Below are positions 17,544 to 27,742 of a stretch of 64,000 bases of DNA, piece after piece. The translations under genes were made by a program, and so were the position numbers. The notes under the pieces are model-generated. The model worked only from the letters and a program-made list of their open reading frames with translations. It made no database searches and was not told the origin of the DNA. The DNA is taken from the NCBI GenBank assembly GCA_963845695.1, contig CAWJTQ010000016.1, positions 124,001-188,000 on the forward strand, in the 5' to 3' direction. This DNA comes from CAWJTV01 sp963845695. GTDB lineage: Bacteria; Planctomycetota; Planctomycetia; Isosphaerales; Isosphaeraceae. The stretch's first letter is position 1, and every line of letters begins with the position of its first letter.

Positions 17544-17915
17544 ATGGGTTTATTCGTGACGGTGATCTCATTGTGTCTCGCCGCCGCCGTCGCCCTTCTC
17601 GTCGTCGGCGCTTCGTTCGTCCTGGCCGTGCGACGAGGCCGAGTCGCGACCATGGCCTTCCTGAAGCGTTGTACGGTCGCGGCGATACCCGTGGCGATCG
17701 GGCTCATCATCCTGGGTTTCGGTTTTTCGCGCGACCCACTCTGGCCCGATCAGGATGAGACGCCCGAGCGACGTGTCGCCCGTCTGAGTGCGCGAGAATT
17801 CGCCGACCACGTCTATCTCGTGTCCGCAACCTTCTCGGCCGGTGGTCTGCTCTGGCTCTCGCGAGCGGCGATCGTCTCCTTCGGCCGGTCTTCTCAAGGA
17901 GCTCCTTCGTGTTGA
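17544..17915 (+). CDS. Small membrane protein
   Basis: A 123-residue protein with three likely membrane helices (FVTVISLCLAAAVALLVVGA, AAIPVAIGLIILGFGFSR and YLVSATFSAGGLLWLS). ATG 17544 follows GGACAGGA; a longer in-frame start at 17493 adds an unlikely basic leader. It overlaps the next gene by 7 bases, suggesting coupled translation with that gene and queA. Unassigned. Confidence 0.55.
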   Translation: MGLFVTVISLCLAAAVALLVVGASFVLAVRRGRVATMAFLKRCTVAAIPVAIGLIILGFGFSRDPLWPDQDETPERRVARLSAREFADHVYLVSATFSAGGLLWLSRAAIVSFGRSSQGAPSC

Positions 17916-18379
17916 AAGCCGCCGGATTCCTGATGATCGCCATCCTGGAGACCGTGATCGGGCAAGGTGAACACATCTCCGTGATCGAAGTGCATGATAA
18001 GGGAACGATACGTGTCCCCGAGGAGCGGGCACTGACGCAGATCCGCATCCTCGCGACTCGTCTCTTGGAGAGCTCGAATTTCAACTCACAACGACACCGA
18101 GATCTCTTGAAGGCGACTCCCCAAGAGACTCATGCCGCCTATCGAAAGACGGTCGCCGGTCGATACCTGATAGTCTCCTTCGACAGGCCCCGAAACATCA
18201 AGACGATCGGGGGCGCAGTGGAGGCGCTCGAGGTGGTCATCGGCCTCAACCGGCCGGATTATGCCGATTCGTTGTTCACGATCGACGGTGAAGGCCGCGT
18301 GGTTGCTCATGCGAAATACAGTGGGTCCGACGCCGTCACGTTGCTGCGCAAAGTCAACGCGGCGGAGCCGGTCCCTTGA
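17909..18379 (+). CDS. Hypothetical protein
   Basis: A 156-residue protein with an N-terminal hydrophobic start (MLKAAGFLMIAILETVIGQG) that could be a signal peptide, then a soluble domain (YLIVSFDRPRNIKTIGGAVE). No family is recognised. Its stop TGA overlaps the queA start (TGATG, 18377-18381), so translation is probably coupled. Confidence 0.6.
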   Translation: MLKAAGFLMIAILETVIGQGEHISVIEVHDKGTIRVPEERALTQIRILATRLLESSNFNSQRHRDLLKATPQETHAAYRKTVAGRYLIVSFDRPRNIKTIGGAVEALEVVIGLNRPDYADSLFTIDGEGRVVAHAKYSGSDAVTLLRKVNAAEPVP

Positions 18380-19452
18380 TGCCTGATCGCGGGGAGGCCG
18401 GCGTGCTTGCCTCGGACTTCGACTTCGACCTTCCGCCGGAGCTGATCGCGCAGTACCCTGCCGAGCCGCGCGACCGGTCGCGACTGATGGTGGTCGACCG
18501 TCGGCATGGGACCTGGGAGCACCGGATCTTCGCCGATCTGCCCGATCTGCTGGATCCGCGCGACGTCCTGGTGCGGAACGACACGCGGGTGGTCCCGGCG
18601 CGATTGGTCGGTCGCCGCGAGGCGACGGGTGGACGCTGGGCGGGCCTTTTCTTGAGGGTGCGGACTGACGGGATGTGGGAAGTCCTGGCGAGGACGCGGG
18701 GCCGACCTGTGCCCGGCGAGCAGGTGGTCGTCGGTCATGGACTTCGCCTGGTGCTGGAGGCGCGCGGGGAGTCGGGCCTCTGGATCGTTCGGCCGCGGAC
18801 CGTCCCGAGCCCCGACCACGCACCACCAACCACACTGGCACTGCTGGAACAGCACGGCACGACCCCGCTGCCCCCCTATATCCGCCGTGGCGTTGAGGGG
18901 CCCGGCGATCGGCTGGCTTATCAGACCATCTACGCGCATCGGCCGGGCTCGGCCGCGGCACCGACGGCCGGGCTCCACTTCACCACCGAGGTCCTCGTCC
19001 ACCTGGTTCGGCGGGGAATCGCTTGCGTCAACCTGACGCTCCACGTCGGCCCGGGCACGTTCCGCCCCATCGAGGCCGATCGGCTGGAGGACCACGTCAT
19101 GCACGCCGAATGGGCCGAATTGCCGGCGGAGTCTGTCGCCCGGCTCGACTCGCGTCGGCACCATGGCGGTCGGATCGTCGCCGTTGGCACCACCTCGGCC
19201 CGCACCCTCGAGACCGCGGCCACTTCGGGGACCTTCCAGCCCTTTGCCGGTGAAACCCGCTTGTTCATCCGACCCGGCCATGTCTTCCGCGGCCTCGACG
19301 CCCTCATCACGAACTTCCACTTGCCGCGCAGCAGTTTGCTCGTGCTCGTCAGTGCCCTGGCCGGAATCGATCTGATCCGCGCCGCCTACGCCGATGCCAT
19401 CAGGAACCACTACCGCTTCTTCAGCTACGGCGACGCCATGCTGATCCTCTGA
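18379..19452 (+). CDS. queA: S-adenosylmethionine:tRNA ribosyltransferase-isomerase
   Basis: Transfers and isomerises the ribose of SAM onto preQ1-modified tRNA to give epoxyqueuosine. At 357 residues it is of family length, with FDFDLPPELIAQYPAEPRDRS, FADLPDLLDPRDVLVRNDTRV, SAAAPTAGLHFTTE, LHVGPGTFRPI and NFHLPRSSLLVLVSAL. ATG 18379 overlaps the upstream stop in TGATG. No other queuosine gene is close, and the co-transcribed upstream genes are unassigned. Confidence 0.96.
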   Translation: MPDRGEAGVLASDFDFDLPPELIAQYPAEPRDRSRLMVVDRRHGTWEHRIFADLPDLLDPRDVLVRNDTRVVPARLVGRREATGGRWAGLFLRVRTDGMWEVLARTRGRPVPGEQVVVGHGLRLVLEARGESGLWIVRPRTVPSPDHAPPTTLALLEQHGTTPLPPYIRRGVEGPGDRLAYQTIYAHRPGSAAAPTAGLHFTTEVLVHLVRRGIACVNLTLHVGPGTFRPIEADRLEDHVMHAEWAELPAESVARLDSRRHHGGRIVAVGTTSARTLETAATSGTFQPFAGETRLFIRPGHVFRGLDALITNFHLPRSSLLVLVSALAGIDLIRAAYADAIRNHYRFFSYGDAMLIL

Positions 19453-19570
19453 ACGCGACCTGGTTGACAGCGGAAGCCTTGACTCGAAAGATGACCTCTG
19501 ACCGCTCCCGATTTCCCAACCGAATTGTCGCCAATTCGCCGACCAGGCACTACAGGATCGAGAACCGATC

Positions 19571-20002
19571 ATGACTCCCAACGTGAAATTGACGGTCACC
19601 GAGCGGAATGGGCGGAAGTACGCGTCGACGGGCTCGCCGTGGGAGCCCGTGGTCGGTTATTCACGCGCGGTCCGCGCGGGGGATTTCCTCTTCGTAACCG
19701 GAACCCTGGGCCTGGAGCCCGACGGCCGGTTCGGGGCGACCCTCAAGGCGCAGACACGGCGTGCCCTGGAGATCATCGTGGCCACGATCGAGGCCCTGGG
19801 CGGCAAGCCCGCCGACGTTGTCCGCACGCGGATTTACGTCACGAACATCGAGCACTGGCGCGAGGTCGGTGAGATCCATCACGAGTTCTTCGAATCGATC
19901 CGTCCTGCGACGACGATGGTCCAGGTCGCCCGACTGATCGATCCGGAAGCCCTGGTGGAGATCGAGGCCGACGCCGTGCTTCAGCAGGAAAGCAAGGGCT
20001 GA
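19571..20002 (+). CDS. RidA/YjgF family protein
   Basis: A 143-residue member of the RidA/YER057c/UK114 family: VGYSRAVRAGDFLFVTGTLG, then QTRRALEIIVATIEALGG, then the conserved Arg of VVRTRIYVTNIEHW, and a C-terminal VEIEADAVL. Classical RidA hydrolyses reactive enamine/imine intermediates from PLP enzymes. This one carries a 30-residue N-terminal extension (KLTVTERNGRKYASTGSPWE) typical of a RidA subgroup of less certain activity. Confidence 0.88.
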   Translation: MTPNVKLTVTERNGRKYASTGSPWEPVVGYSRAVRAGDFLFVTGTLGLEPDGRFGATLKAQTRRALEIIVATIEALGGKPADVVRTRIYVTNIEHWREVGEIHHEFFESIRPATTMVQVARLIDPEALVEIEADAVLQQESKG

Positions 20003-20038
20003 ACCGGGAGGATCGGCGGGTCCCACATCGTATCCTAC

Positions 20039-20512
20039 TCAGGGCTTGCGAAGCTCTTCGGGGACCGGTCGTTTGGCCAGGTAGTAGACGTAGGCGGCGA
20101 CGGCCTTGAGCTCAGGCGGGTCAAGAACGCGGCTCCAGCCTTCCATACGTGTCTCCGGCACGCCCCGGCCGATCACGGCGACCACCTGGTCGGGCCGGTC
20201 GCCGTGTTTCCACTGATCGTCAGTCAGGTTGCCGACCGGTGGTCCGAGCAAGTTGCCGGCGATTGGGCCGTCACCACGGCCTTCGTTGCCGTGGCAGACT
20301 GCGCATCGTGCCAGGAAGATGGTTCGGCCCTGACTCAGGAGCGGATCCTTGGCGACCTCAGGCGGCGGCGGTGGTGGTGGTTCACTCAAGAATCGGAACG
20401 CCACGAAACCTCCGGCGATCAGTCCCAGCATCATCAGGAAGATCAGGCGCGAGGCTACGGGATCGATGGCGGAAACCGGTGAGTCGGCTGGGTTCGGATC
20501 TTCGGAGGACAA
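20039..20512 (-). CDS. Membrane-anchored c-type cytochrome
   Basis: A 157-residue protein with an N-terminal membrane anchor (LIFLMMLGLIAGGFVAFRFL, about 23-43), a Pro-rich linker (SEPPPPPPPEVAKD), then one class I cytochrome c domain with haem site CAVCH (about residue 71) and a distal Met candidate in ETRMEGW. It likely faces the periplasm as an electron carrier. The 3' end converges on the RidA gene. Confidence 0.88.
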   Translation of the reverse strand: MSSEDPNPADSPVSAIDPVASRLIFLMMLGLIAGGFVAFRFLSEPPPPPPPEVAKDPLLSQGRTIFLARCAVCHGNEGRGDGPIAGNLLGPPVGNLTDDQWKHGDRPDQVVAVIGRGVPETRMEGWSRVLDPPELKAVAAYVYYLAKRPVPEELRKP

Positions 20513-20611
20513 GGGGTTTGCTCTCGAGTGTCAACTTCGTATCGTTCACTGAAGGCAAGTCAGGTCGGTTGCCCAATCCGGAGAGTTCTGCTCGTGTCGG
20601 GCGTCCGGGGC

Positions 20612-22704
20612 TCAGGGCGATACAATCGGCAGCGGGACGCCCCGCGCTGCGTACGCTCCGAGGATGGAGGGGCCGTCGGCGTTCTTGCCGACCATCTCGG
20701 CGGCCCAGTACACGGATAAGGCGACACTTGCGGAGACGGGTTCGACCCGCTGCTGGATCGCACGCGTTATCTGAGCGGGCTCGTTCTGAACAGAGGTCTG
20801 GGCGATCTTGGCGGCCTCATCCGGATCCAGGGCGTGGATAACGCTCCAGGTCCAGGGGGACGCTTCGTATTCCGGGTCGTCGCGGTAGATCTGGCGCATC
20901 AGGTCGGCGGCCCGACGGATATCAGGGTCCTGCCGTGCCGCGTCGCGGAGCGGGTTGGGTCCATTGAGGGCGACGGCGATCAGGTCAACATCCGTGGTCG
21001 AGAACCGGGTCTGCTCGGCCATCCGCGCGTAGACAGGCTGGGTGTGGGCCATCCTTCGTCCGGCCCGGAACAACAGAGTAGAGATCACGAGCTCACGTGT
21101 TCCGTACGAGGGTGATGCGGCGTGTGCCTCTTCGGCCAGGGCGACGATCGTGTTGGGGTCGGCCGCGATGCCGGCGTAGGAGCCGCTCATGAGGGTCCTG
21201 GCCAGATGGTTTGCGGCCAAGGCGAAGGTTGGGTCGTGTTTTGGTTTCCGGGCGAGCACGGCCTTGAAGGTGGCCGCGGCGCGAAGAATGGCGCCAGTTG
21301 CCTCGGTGCGCTCCTGGACCTGCCGGCCACCGGCATAGTTCTCTCTTGCCTGGACGATCTCGCCGGCCAGGTCGAGGTCGATGGGCTCCAGTCGTCGTAG
21401 GAGACCACGCTGCTTCTCGGTCTCGCCCCGGTAGGCATACAACTCGTTGAGGGTCTCGTACAGGTTGCCGCGGCGAGGCGAGAGCAACAGGGCCCTCTCA
21501 TTCAGGGCGATCAGACGGTTGATGCCAGCGTGCCATCCGAGGCGCCGAGCGAAGTCCTTGCGGCCAGTCTGGTCGTGGTAGAGGAAGGCGAGGCAATCGA
21601 GTTCGGCATTCTCTTTCAACAGCCGAAAGTCGATCGCTGGGCCGATAATTTCGCGCAGGGACGCCTCTTGGACGAAGAGAGCGACGTTGGTCATCGTGAT
21701 CGTATTGGTCGGTTCGCGTTCATGAGCCGCTTCAATCTTGCGAAATCCGCTGGCGAACGCCCACCGTTCGCCGGTCAACGTGGAGAGTCTGAACAAGAGC
21801 ATGGCCGCGTTGCTGAGCGTCGCGGCTTCGTCGAACATGGAGTCATAAAGCGCGATTGCCTCGCGGAGGTGGGCGACGGCCCTGGGTTCATCGCCATGAT
21901 CGATCGCCTGGTCGGCGAGATCCCAGTTGAGTAACGCTTTGACCTCGGGGTTGCTCAAATCGCCACGGCGGAGCCAGAGGATCATGTCGTCGAGGTCGAT
22001 GCCGATCAGGCTGCGCACCACGGCAGTGTGCTGCTTGAACGAGAGAGTGCGACCGGTCTGATACGCCTCCTCGGCCAGGGCGCGCGCCTCGTACAGGCTA
22101 CCGACCTGTCGTAGCAACCGGCTGACATCCAGCAGCAACTGGGGGTCGCGGTTCCGCGCCTTGAGTACCTGGTCGAGGAGCGCCCGTCCGTCGCGATGCT
22201 TGCCCTCCCAGTAATACACTTCGGCCAGCTTGAGCCGAGGGTCGTCCTTCACGCCGGGCACGTGACTGACGGCCAGGAAGAGTCTCTCGGCCTCTTCGAG
22301 ATCGCGCTCCGCGATTTCCGATCGGTCGCGGTTTGCGCGTGCTTCAGGAAGGTCGTGCCCAGCTCAAGGGCATCGGCGACCAGCGCGGACTTGCGTTGCA
22401 AGAATTCCTGAACCCGTTCGATCACCGGATCGCTCAGCACCTGGTCGATGTCGTGTCGGATGCGGGCGGCCTTCTCGATCTCGGATTGGCGCGAGTCGAA
22501 CTTGGAAGCTCTGGTGCGGGGTTCACCACCGAAGCGCTCGCCGGCCGACTCGGAGGTGGCCTTCACGTCATTCTCAGCGGCGGGTAAGGCTTCGCCTCGG
22601 GCGAGGGTGTAAGGGTGGATGAAGACGACCAGCGCTACCAGCAGCAGCGCCCTGGTCGGCTGGGGTTCTGGACGCTTCCTGCTCGAGTCGTCGGTCGGAG
22701 ACAT
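20612..22704 (-). CDS. Secreted TPR-repeat protein of the Bat-type operon (frameshifted)
   Basis: It starts at 22704 with a signal-like N-terminus (RALLLVALVVFIHPYTLARG), then a helical linker. Near 22350-22365 the frame slips by one base (GTTFLKHAQ versus LPEARANRDRSEIAERDLEE) and continues as about 560 residues of helical repeats with TPR signatures (KLAEVYYWEGKHRDGRALLD, SLYEARALAEEAYQTGR, AVAHLREAIALYDSMFDEAA). It begins 19 bases after the stop of the 1330-residue gene, so it is the distal gene of the operon. TPR proteins are usual partners in Bat systems. Confidence 0.7.
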
Positions 22705-22723
22705 CGATTGACCCTCGACAACT

Positions 22724-25700
22724 TCACGACGCCCGGCGGATCCAGGTTTCGGCAAGCTGGTGCAGGTCGACGGCCTCGCCGTCGGACTCGGCGAAGTAGT
22801 GGCGCTCGACCCGCTCGATCGAGCCGGCCAGCTCTTGCAACTGAGGCGCGGGGAGCCCGTTATTCTGATGGATCTCGCGCAGGAGGCCGAGCACGGAGAA
22901 GGGCGTGACCAGTTCGGGCATCCGGTAACGCTGGGCGACGGCTTTCTGAGGCCGGGACCGGATTGTCCAGATCGCGACGGCCAAGAAGGCCAGTCCCAGC
23001 AACCCGCCGCCGGTCCACCAGAGCCAGGCATACTTCGGCTGTTCGTACCGCTCTTCGAGCGCGATCTCCGGTCCCACCTTGGCCAGGTCGGCGTCAACGT
23101 AACGCTGATAAGTCATCTCGGCGCCGTCAACCTTGGCGGAGGCGAATCGGAAGGATGCGGGAGGACGGGGCTGGTCCAGAGCGGCCCGGTAGGAGACCAG
23201 CCAGGTCCGTTCCGAGTCGATCATTGTCGCTTCGCTGTCGGGGTCGAATTTCGAGACCGAGAGTCCCTGGTCATCGACCTTCTCGACCTGGAAGCCCTCG
23301 TGGTCGAGGGCGAGGATCGCATCGAGGTCAGGGACGAGCCCGCGGGCGACCCCTTTGATCTCAAGGATCAGTTTACCGTCTTGGGCCTGCCGCTCGTCGA
23401 GCGTCTGGGTGATCTGGAGCTTCTCGAAAGGATGGACGGGTCCGCTGGCCGGAGTCGCGTCCACGGGGATCGTCGGGGATTCGACGGGCAGCACAACGTA
23501 GCCCGAGGTATCCATGAAGTCGAGGTCCAGCCGAAGCGGCGGGATCTGGTCAACCTTGGGGCCGCGCGCCTTGAGCAAGACGTAAGCGTAGGGTGTCACC
23601 CGCCAGCCGTACTCGCCTGTCGCCTTCGAGTTGACCTTCTCGTCCTGGAAGGTGACCGACAGGACCTCGTAATGCTCCTGCAACGCCAGCTTGGCGGCGT
23701 CCTGAAACTTGTCGCGATAGTTTTCCAGCGGCCGGCCAAAGTTGTAGTAGTAGTAATTGTTATTGTTGTTCTGGTTCTGGAGATAGCGGCCGAAGCCGCC
23801 CGACTCGCGCTCGATCTCGCGCGTGTGGCGGAGGTTGACGAACACGCCGAACGGCTTCTCGTGGCCCACCACGTCGGCGCCGTCAACTTTCGTCTCGAGC
23901 TTGATCTCGGTCACGAGGTCCTTGTAGTAGTCGAACACCTTGCGGGCCTCGTAGGCCTGGGGGTGGTCGCCGACGACGTCGAAGCCCGCTTTGAGGTAAC
24001 GGAACTTGATCGAGGGTTTGACCTGGCTCATCCGCACGAACAGGGCATTGGCGAACTTGCTCATGTGCCGCTCGCCGGCCTCGCCCTTGATGGCGAGGAG
24101 CGCCTCGCGGATCAGCTTCGGCTGGCGCAGGTCGGAGATGGTCTCCTCAGTAATGGCCTGCGGGTCGCAGGCACCCAGCCCGGCGCAGTACCAAAAGTCG
24201 AACACCTGGGTCGTCTCGTCGTTCTGATCCATGCCGGGCACGGCGGCGGCATAGAGCTCGGCGGCGCGTCGGAATTCGGCGAAGGCTCGCTGCCGATGCG
24301 GGGCGAAGTCGGCGGAGCGCTCGATCTCCTGTCGGTAGTTGTTCTCGTCGTGCAACATCGTGGCGCGGGCCAGGACCAGCGCCCAGTGGTCGGGATGTCG
24401 CACCAGGCCGCGGTCGATGACGGACTGGGCGACCTCATAGCCGCGGAACACTTCCGCGCGGATGTCCTTCTCGCGCCGCTTGGTCTTGTTCTTTTCCTGC
24501 TCGGCCGGTTGTCGCCAGACCCCGAGCAAGTTGCCGCGCATCTGCTGGATCAGCTCGGCCAGACTGGCCGGCTTGAGGGCGTCGAACGAGCCGAAGACTT
24601 TCTCGATGGCGTCGAGACGGTAAACCTCGGCCGTGCTATGGCATGCGGTGAACGCTTCCGTGAGCAGCTTTTCGTCGATCTCGCCGATCGGCAACCCACG
24701 GAGTTTCTTGACCAGTCCGGCCAGCTCGATGAGGTTGCGCTCCTGCTTGGAGCGGGTCAGGGGGATCCCCTCGGCCCGGTTCTCGAACCCATAGACGTAA
24801 AAGAACCGGCTGCGGCGCAGTTGCTGGGAGTTGGGATTGTGATTCTTGGTCCAGACCCGGACGAATTCCTCAGCCAGCTCCTTGGCCTCGCGCGGGTTGG
24901 TCCGGGCAAGCTGCTCGATGTAGGGGAACGCCTCGTCCTCCTCGTTGACCTTGAGGTAAAGCTTGGCGAAGATGGTGGCGAACTTGGGCTTGATCCCTTC
25001 GTCGACGAAGGCCATCCAGGCGTCGCCGGGCCGCTCCTTGACGACGTCGGCGACCTTCAGCGCCATGGGCATGCCGCCGCGCTGACGCATCATCATGTTC
25101 TGGTCGAAGGGATTATAGTTATTATAGAAGACGTTGCCGAAGTTGTCGTAGTACATGCGGGGGCCGAGGCTGGTCGAGTAGTCGTAGTGATACGAGAACT
25201 CGGCCTCCGTCAGCCAGGAGTTTGCCAGGAGGGCGAGGGTCTTGGCCCAGTCCTTGCCGCGCTGGGGGGCCTTCTGGAGCAGGGCCTCGACGGCGAGCTT
25301 CTGAAGTCCCAGCGACTTGAGACGGAAGTCCGAATCGAAGGCGTGAGTGGGTATGCCCTGCGATGAGGCGGTACCGATGGTCGCGAGGATCTCCATACCC
25401 CGCTCGGGACGGCTGGAGAAACTCTCTTCGAGCCAGGAGCGGCCCAGCGCCTCGCGGATCTTCGGAGCCAGCTCGATGGCGCGACGGATGGCCTCCTCCT
25501 TCTGGGCGGGTTCAATCTTGCCCGCGGCCAGAGCCGCCTGGGTGACCTTCCACGCCGACTCGAGGTGCGCCGACTTCTTCTCGCGAGTGAACAGAGCCAA
25601 GTAATGGCGGGCGAGCAAGTTGAGGGCGTCGCGATCGTGGTCGGCCTCGGCCTTCTCAGCGCCGGGGAGGAACTCGCCCGCTTCGATGGTACAGTCGGCC

Positions 25701-26716
25701 GCGATCAGCATCTTGGCGGCCTGCCGATCGGTCAGCGGTGCTTCCTTGGGTGGGAGCTTCACGGCCACCCTCAGCTTCGTCAGGAAATCCTCGATTACGT
25801 TGCCCGAATCGAGAGCCAGGCGGAGGATCCGCCCGAGGCCCTCCAGTGGGCCCTGGTCCAGGCCGTGGGGAGCCGCCTTCGCCAGGGAGAGGACGTCCCG
25901 ATTCGAGAAGACGTTCCGTTCCATCATGAATTGCTGGGGGTTCGGCGGCGCGCTCGTGTTGACACCAAACGGCATCCCCATGTTCATCTGCATTTGCTGC
26001 ATTTGCATCTGCATCTGCATTTGCATTTGCATCTGGGGATTGGCCTGCATCCCCGGCGGCAAGCCCAGGGCCTGGATCAGATGCTCATAGGCAGCCTTGC
26101 CCTCATCCTCGGGGAGCCGGGCGAGGAACGACGTGACGCCGGCCCAGTCACTCATTGTGACGTCGTACTGGAACCCTCGGAGTTCCTGGTCGAACACGTC
26201 GAGCTGGGGGTTCGCTTGCTGGGCTGGCATCGATCCGGCGACTGCCATGTTCATGTTGGGCGCCATGACCACGGTGTTGACAGCTCCCTTGCGCAAGGCC
26301 CGCGCCGTCCTCACCGGCATTCCTGGGACGGCCTGGGCCGCTCCGTTAGCGGGTTGCTTGATCGCTTCTTCCCTGGGGGTGGACCAGGCCTTGAGGATGG
26401 CCGAAGGGCGGCGATCGAAAGTCAACTGGCCGATCTTCTGCAAGTGCTCCTGTTTCTTGGCCTGGGCCGGGTCGGGTGTCCCCGGCTGGCTGGCGACCGC
26501 TGTAGGCGTTGCGAACACGTCGGCGGGGAGGTCCGGCAGCGCGGGCTTGGCAGTCGTTCTTGAAGACGACTTGACCTGGACGGCCACCGAGGTTCTGGCC
26601 GTTCGAGCGGGTGTCGCCGACGGTGCCGTGACGGGAGCCTGTCCGCGTGCCGTCCCGAGGATGATGATCGCGGCGGTGCCCAGTGCAAGAGCGCTCAATC
26701 GGCGAGAGATATGCAT
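22724..26716 (-). CDS. Very large exported, C-terminally membrane-anchored protein (Bat-type operon)
   Basis: A 1330-residue protein: signal peptide (LSALALGTAAIIILGTARGQ), a Pro/Thr-rich segment, a Met/Gln dipeptide tract (about residues 230-245), about 600 residues of helical repeat sequence, an Asn/Tyr-rich patch (NQNNNNNYYYYN), a beta-rich region, one membrane helix near the C-terminus (WLWWTGGGLLGLAFLAVAIW) and an 80-residue cytoplasmic tail. ATG 26716 follows AGAGGA. The C-terminal layout resembles BatD-like proteins (Ig-like region, TM, short tail), here fused to a large helical part. No enzyme motif seen. Probably the main structural partner of the vWA proteins. Confidence 0.8.
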   Translation of the reverse strand: MHISRRLSALALGTAAIIILGTARGQAPVTAPSATPARTARTSVAVQVKSSSRTTAKPALPDLPADVFATPTAVASQPGTPDPAQAKKQEHLQKIGQLTFDRRPSAILKAWSTPREEAIKQPANGAAQAVPGMPVRTARALRKGAVNTVVMAPNMNMAVAGSMPAQQANPQLDVFDQELRGFQYDVTMSDWAGVTSFLARLPEDEGKAAYEHLIQALGLPPGMQANPQMQMQMQMQMQMQQMQMNMGMPFGVNTSAPPNPQQFMMERNVFSNRDVLSLAKAAPHGLDQGPLEGLGRILRLALDSGNVIEDFLTKLRVAVKLPPKEAPLTDRQAAKMLIAADCTIEAGEFLPGAEKAEADHDRDALNLLARHYLALFTREKKSAHLESAWKVTQAALAAGKIEPAQKEEAIRRAIELAPKIREALGRSWLEESFSSRPERGMEILATIGTASSQGIPTHAFDSDFRLKSLGLQKLAVEALLQKAPQRGKDWAKTLALLANSWLTEAEFSYHYDYSTSLGPRMYYDNFGNVFYNNYNPFDQNMMMRQRGGMPMALKVADVVKERPGDAWMAFVDEGIKPKFATIFAKLYLKVNEEDEAFPYIEQLARTNPREAKELAEEFVRVWTKNHNPNSQQLRRSRFFYVYGFENRAEGIPLTRSKQERNLIELAGLVKKLRGLPIGEIDEKLLTEAFTACHSTAEVYRLDAIEKVFGSFDALKPASLAELIQQMRGNLLGVWRQPAEQEKNKTKRREKDIRAEVFRGYEVAQSVIDRGLVRHPDHWALVLARATMLHDENNYRQEIERSADFAPHRQRAFAEFRRAAELYAAAVPGMDQNDETTQVFDFWYCAGLGACDPQAITEETISDLRQPKLIREALLAIKGEAGERHMSKFANALFVRMSQVKPSIKFRYLKAGFDVVGDHPQAYEARKVFDYYKDLVTEIKLETKVDGADVVGHEKPFGVFVNLRHTREIERESGGFGRYLQNQNNNNNYYYYNFGRPLENYRDKFQDAAKLALQEHYEVLSVTFQDEKVNSKATGEYGWRVTPYAYVLLKARGPKVDQIPPLRLDLDFMDTSGYVVLPVESPTIPVDATPASGPVHPFEKLQITQTLDERQAQDGKLILEIKGVARGLVPDLDAILALDHEGFQVEKVDDQGLSVSKFDPDSEATMIDSERTWLVSYRAALDQPRPPASFRFASAKVDGAEMTYQRYVDADLAKVGPEIALEERYEQPKYAWLWWTGGGLLGLAFLAVAIWTIRSRPQKAVAQRYRMPELVTPFSVLGLLREIHQNNGLPAPQLQELAGSIERVERHYFAESDGEAVDLHQLAETWIRRAS
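25985..26035 (+). repeat. Hexanucleotide tract CATYTG coding Met-Gln repeats
   Basis: Eight CATCTG/CATTTG hexamers, interrupted once by CTG, encode on the minus strand an alternating Gln-Met tract in the 1330-residue protein. Mixed CAG/CAA glutamine codons show the tract is not a fresh single-unit expansion. Units are whole codon pairs, so slippage keeps the frame. Confidence 0.85.
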
Positions 26717-26818
26717 GGCGATGTGGTCCTCTGCTCGTCGTGGCCAGTTGCCAGTTCCCCGAGACCAAGGCCCGTCCCCACTCACAAATGGGAACGGGCC
26801 ACTGGCAACTCTCCTCGA

Positions 26819-27550
26819 TCACGACCCCGAGTTATCCGGAGGCGGCCCCGCCCCGGCTTTGCGGGCGTCCTTCTTCTCCTGTTCCTTCTGGCCAGGTTTC
26901 TTCCCGTTCCCGGGCTTCTTGCCTGGCTTCTTGCACTGGCCGCTCTTGCAATTGGAGCACTGCTTGGGAATGTCGAGGCCTTGCAATTCGGCGAGCTCCA
27001 GGCGTTCCAGCCGGATCGCACTTTCGAGGTCCTCGCGATGCTTGCGGGCCGATGGCTGATCACCGGCGGCCTCGGCCTTCTCGGCCAGGAGTCGGTAGGT
27101 CTGGCGGGCGCTCTCGATCTCGGGCTCCCACTCCTGGGCGCCCAGGCCTTCGAGCCGCATGAGCCAGGTCATGTAATACTGGGCGTTGGCCAGAGTCTCG
27201 CGGGCCTCGTCCCTGACCTTGGGATCGGCGGTCTTGTCGTCCTCCATCTGGTCGACCAGTTCCCTGAGTGCGACGTTGGCCTCGGGCAATTGGTGGTCGA
27301 ACATCTGGACCTTGGCGCGCTGGAGTCGGATGCGCCGCGCATCTTCGGCTCGGCCTTCCGGCAGCAGCTTCAGGGCCTCTTCGTACCTGGACGAGGCGGC
27401 CTGCCACTGCTCACCGCCCGCCAGCCGGTCGGCGTCGGCCAGGACTCGCGACACGTCGTCCAGCCGCAACTTCTCCTGCCCTGGCCCGTAGTGATACGCG
27501 CCAAAGAGCACGGGCACCATCAACCAACCGAGGAGTACGAGCGTACGCAT
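26819..27550 (-). CDS. TPR-like exported protein of the Bat-type operon (BatC/E-like)
   Basis: A 243-residue protein with an N-terminal membrane/signal segment (LVLLGWLMVPVLFGAYHY), TPR-like helices (EQWQAASSRYEEALKLLPEG, PEANVALRELVDQMEDD), a CSNCKSGQC cysteine cluster near residue 200 and a Lys/Gly/Pro-rich tail (KKPGKKPGNGKKPGQKEQ). ATG 27550 follows GGAAGGTGG. It lies 102 bases before the 1330-residue gene. Small TPR proteins with a charged tail are typical members of Bat operons, so a scaffold role is likely. Confidence 0.7.
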   Translation of the reverse strand: MRTLVLLGWLMVPVLFGAYHYGPGQEKLRLDDVSRVLADADRLAGGEQWQAASSRYEEALKLLPEGRAEDARRIRLQRAKVQMFDHQLPEANVALRELVDQMEDDKTADPKVRDEARETLANAQYYMTWLMRLEGLGAQEWEPEIESARQTYRLLAEKAEAAGDQPSARKHREDLESAIRLERLELAELQGLDIPKQCSNCKSGQCKKPGKKPGNGKKPGQKEQEKKDARKAGAGPPPDNSGS

Positions 27551-27742
27551 CAGTCCACCTTCCACGGTTTCGAGCGTTAACGAGATCCTCGTTCCCCTGT
27601 ACAATGTCGACTACGACTCTTGTAATCTACCGGATCGCTCGCCGCGATGGAAACCAAATCTTTCGGACAGGTGGAGGATTTGGGCGAGCCGTGGCGAATT
27701 CGAGCGAGAAGGTGTCCGCCTCACCACCCAGGGAGTCCTGCG

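Noticed and set aside
22760..25366. An 868-residue plus-strand open frame opposite the 1330-residue gene
   Set aside because: It is the antisense of a gene with clear signal peptide, TM segment and codon pattern; the translation is Val/Leu/Gly/Asp-rich without motifs.
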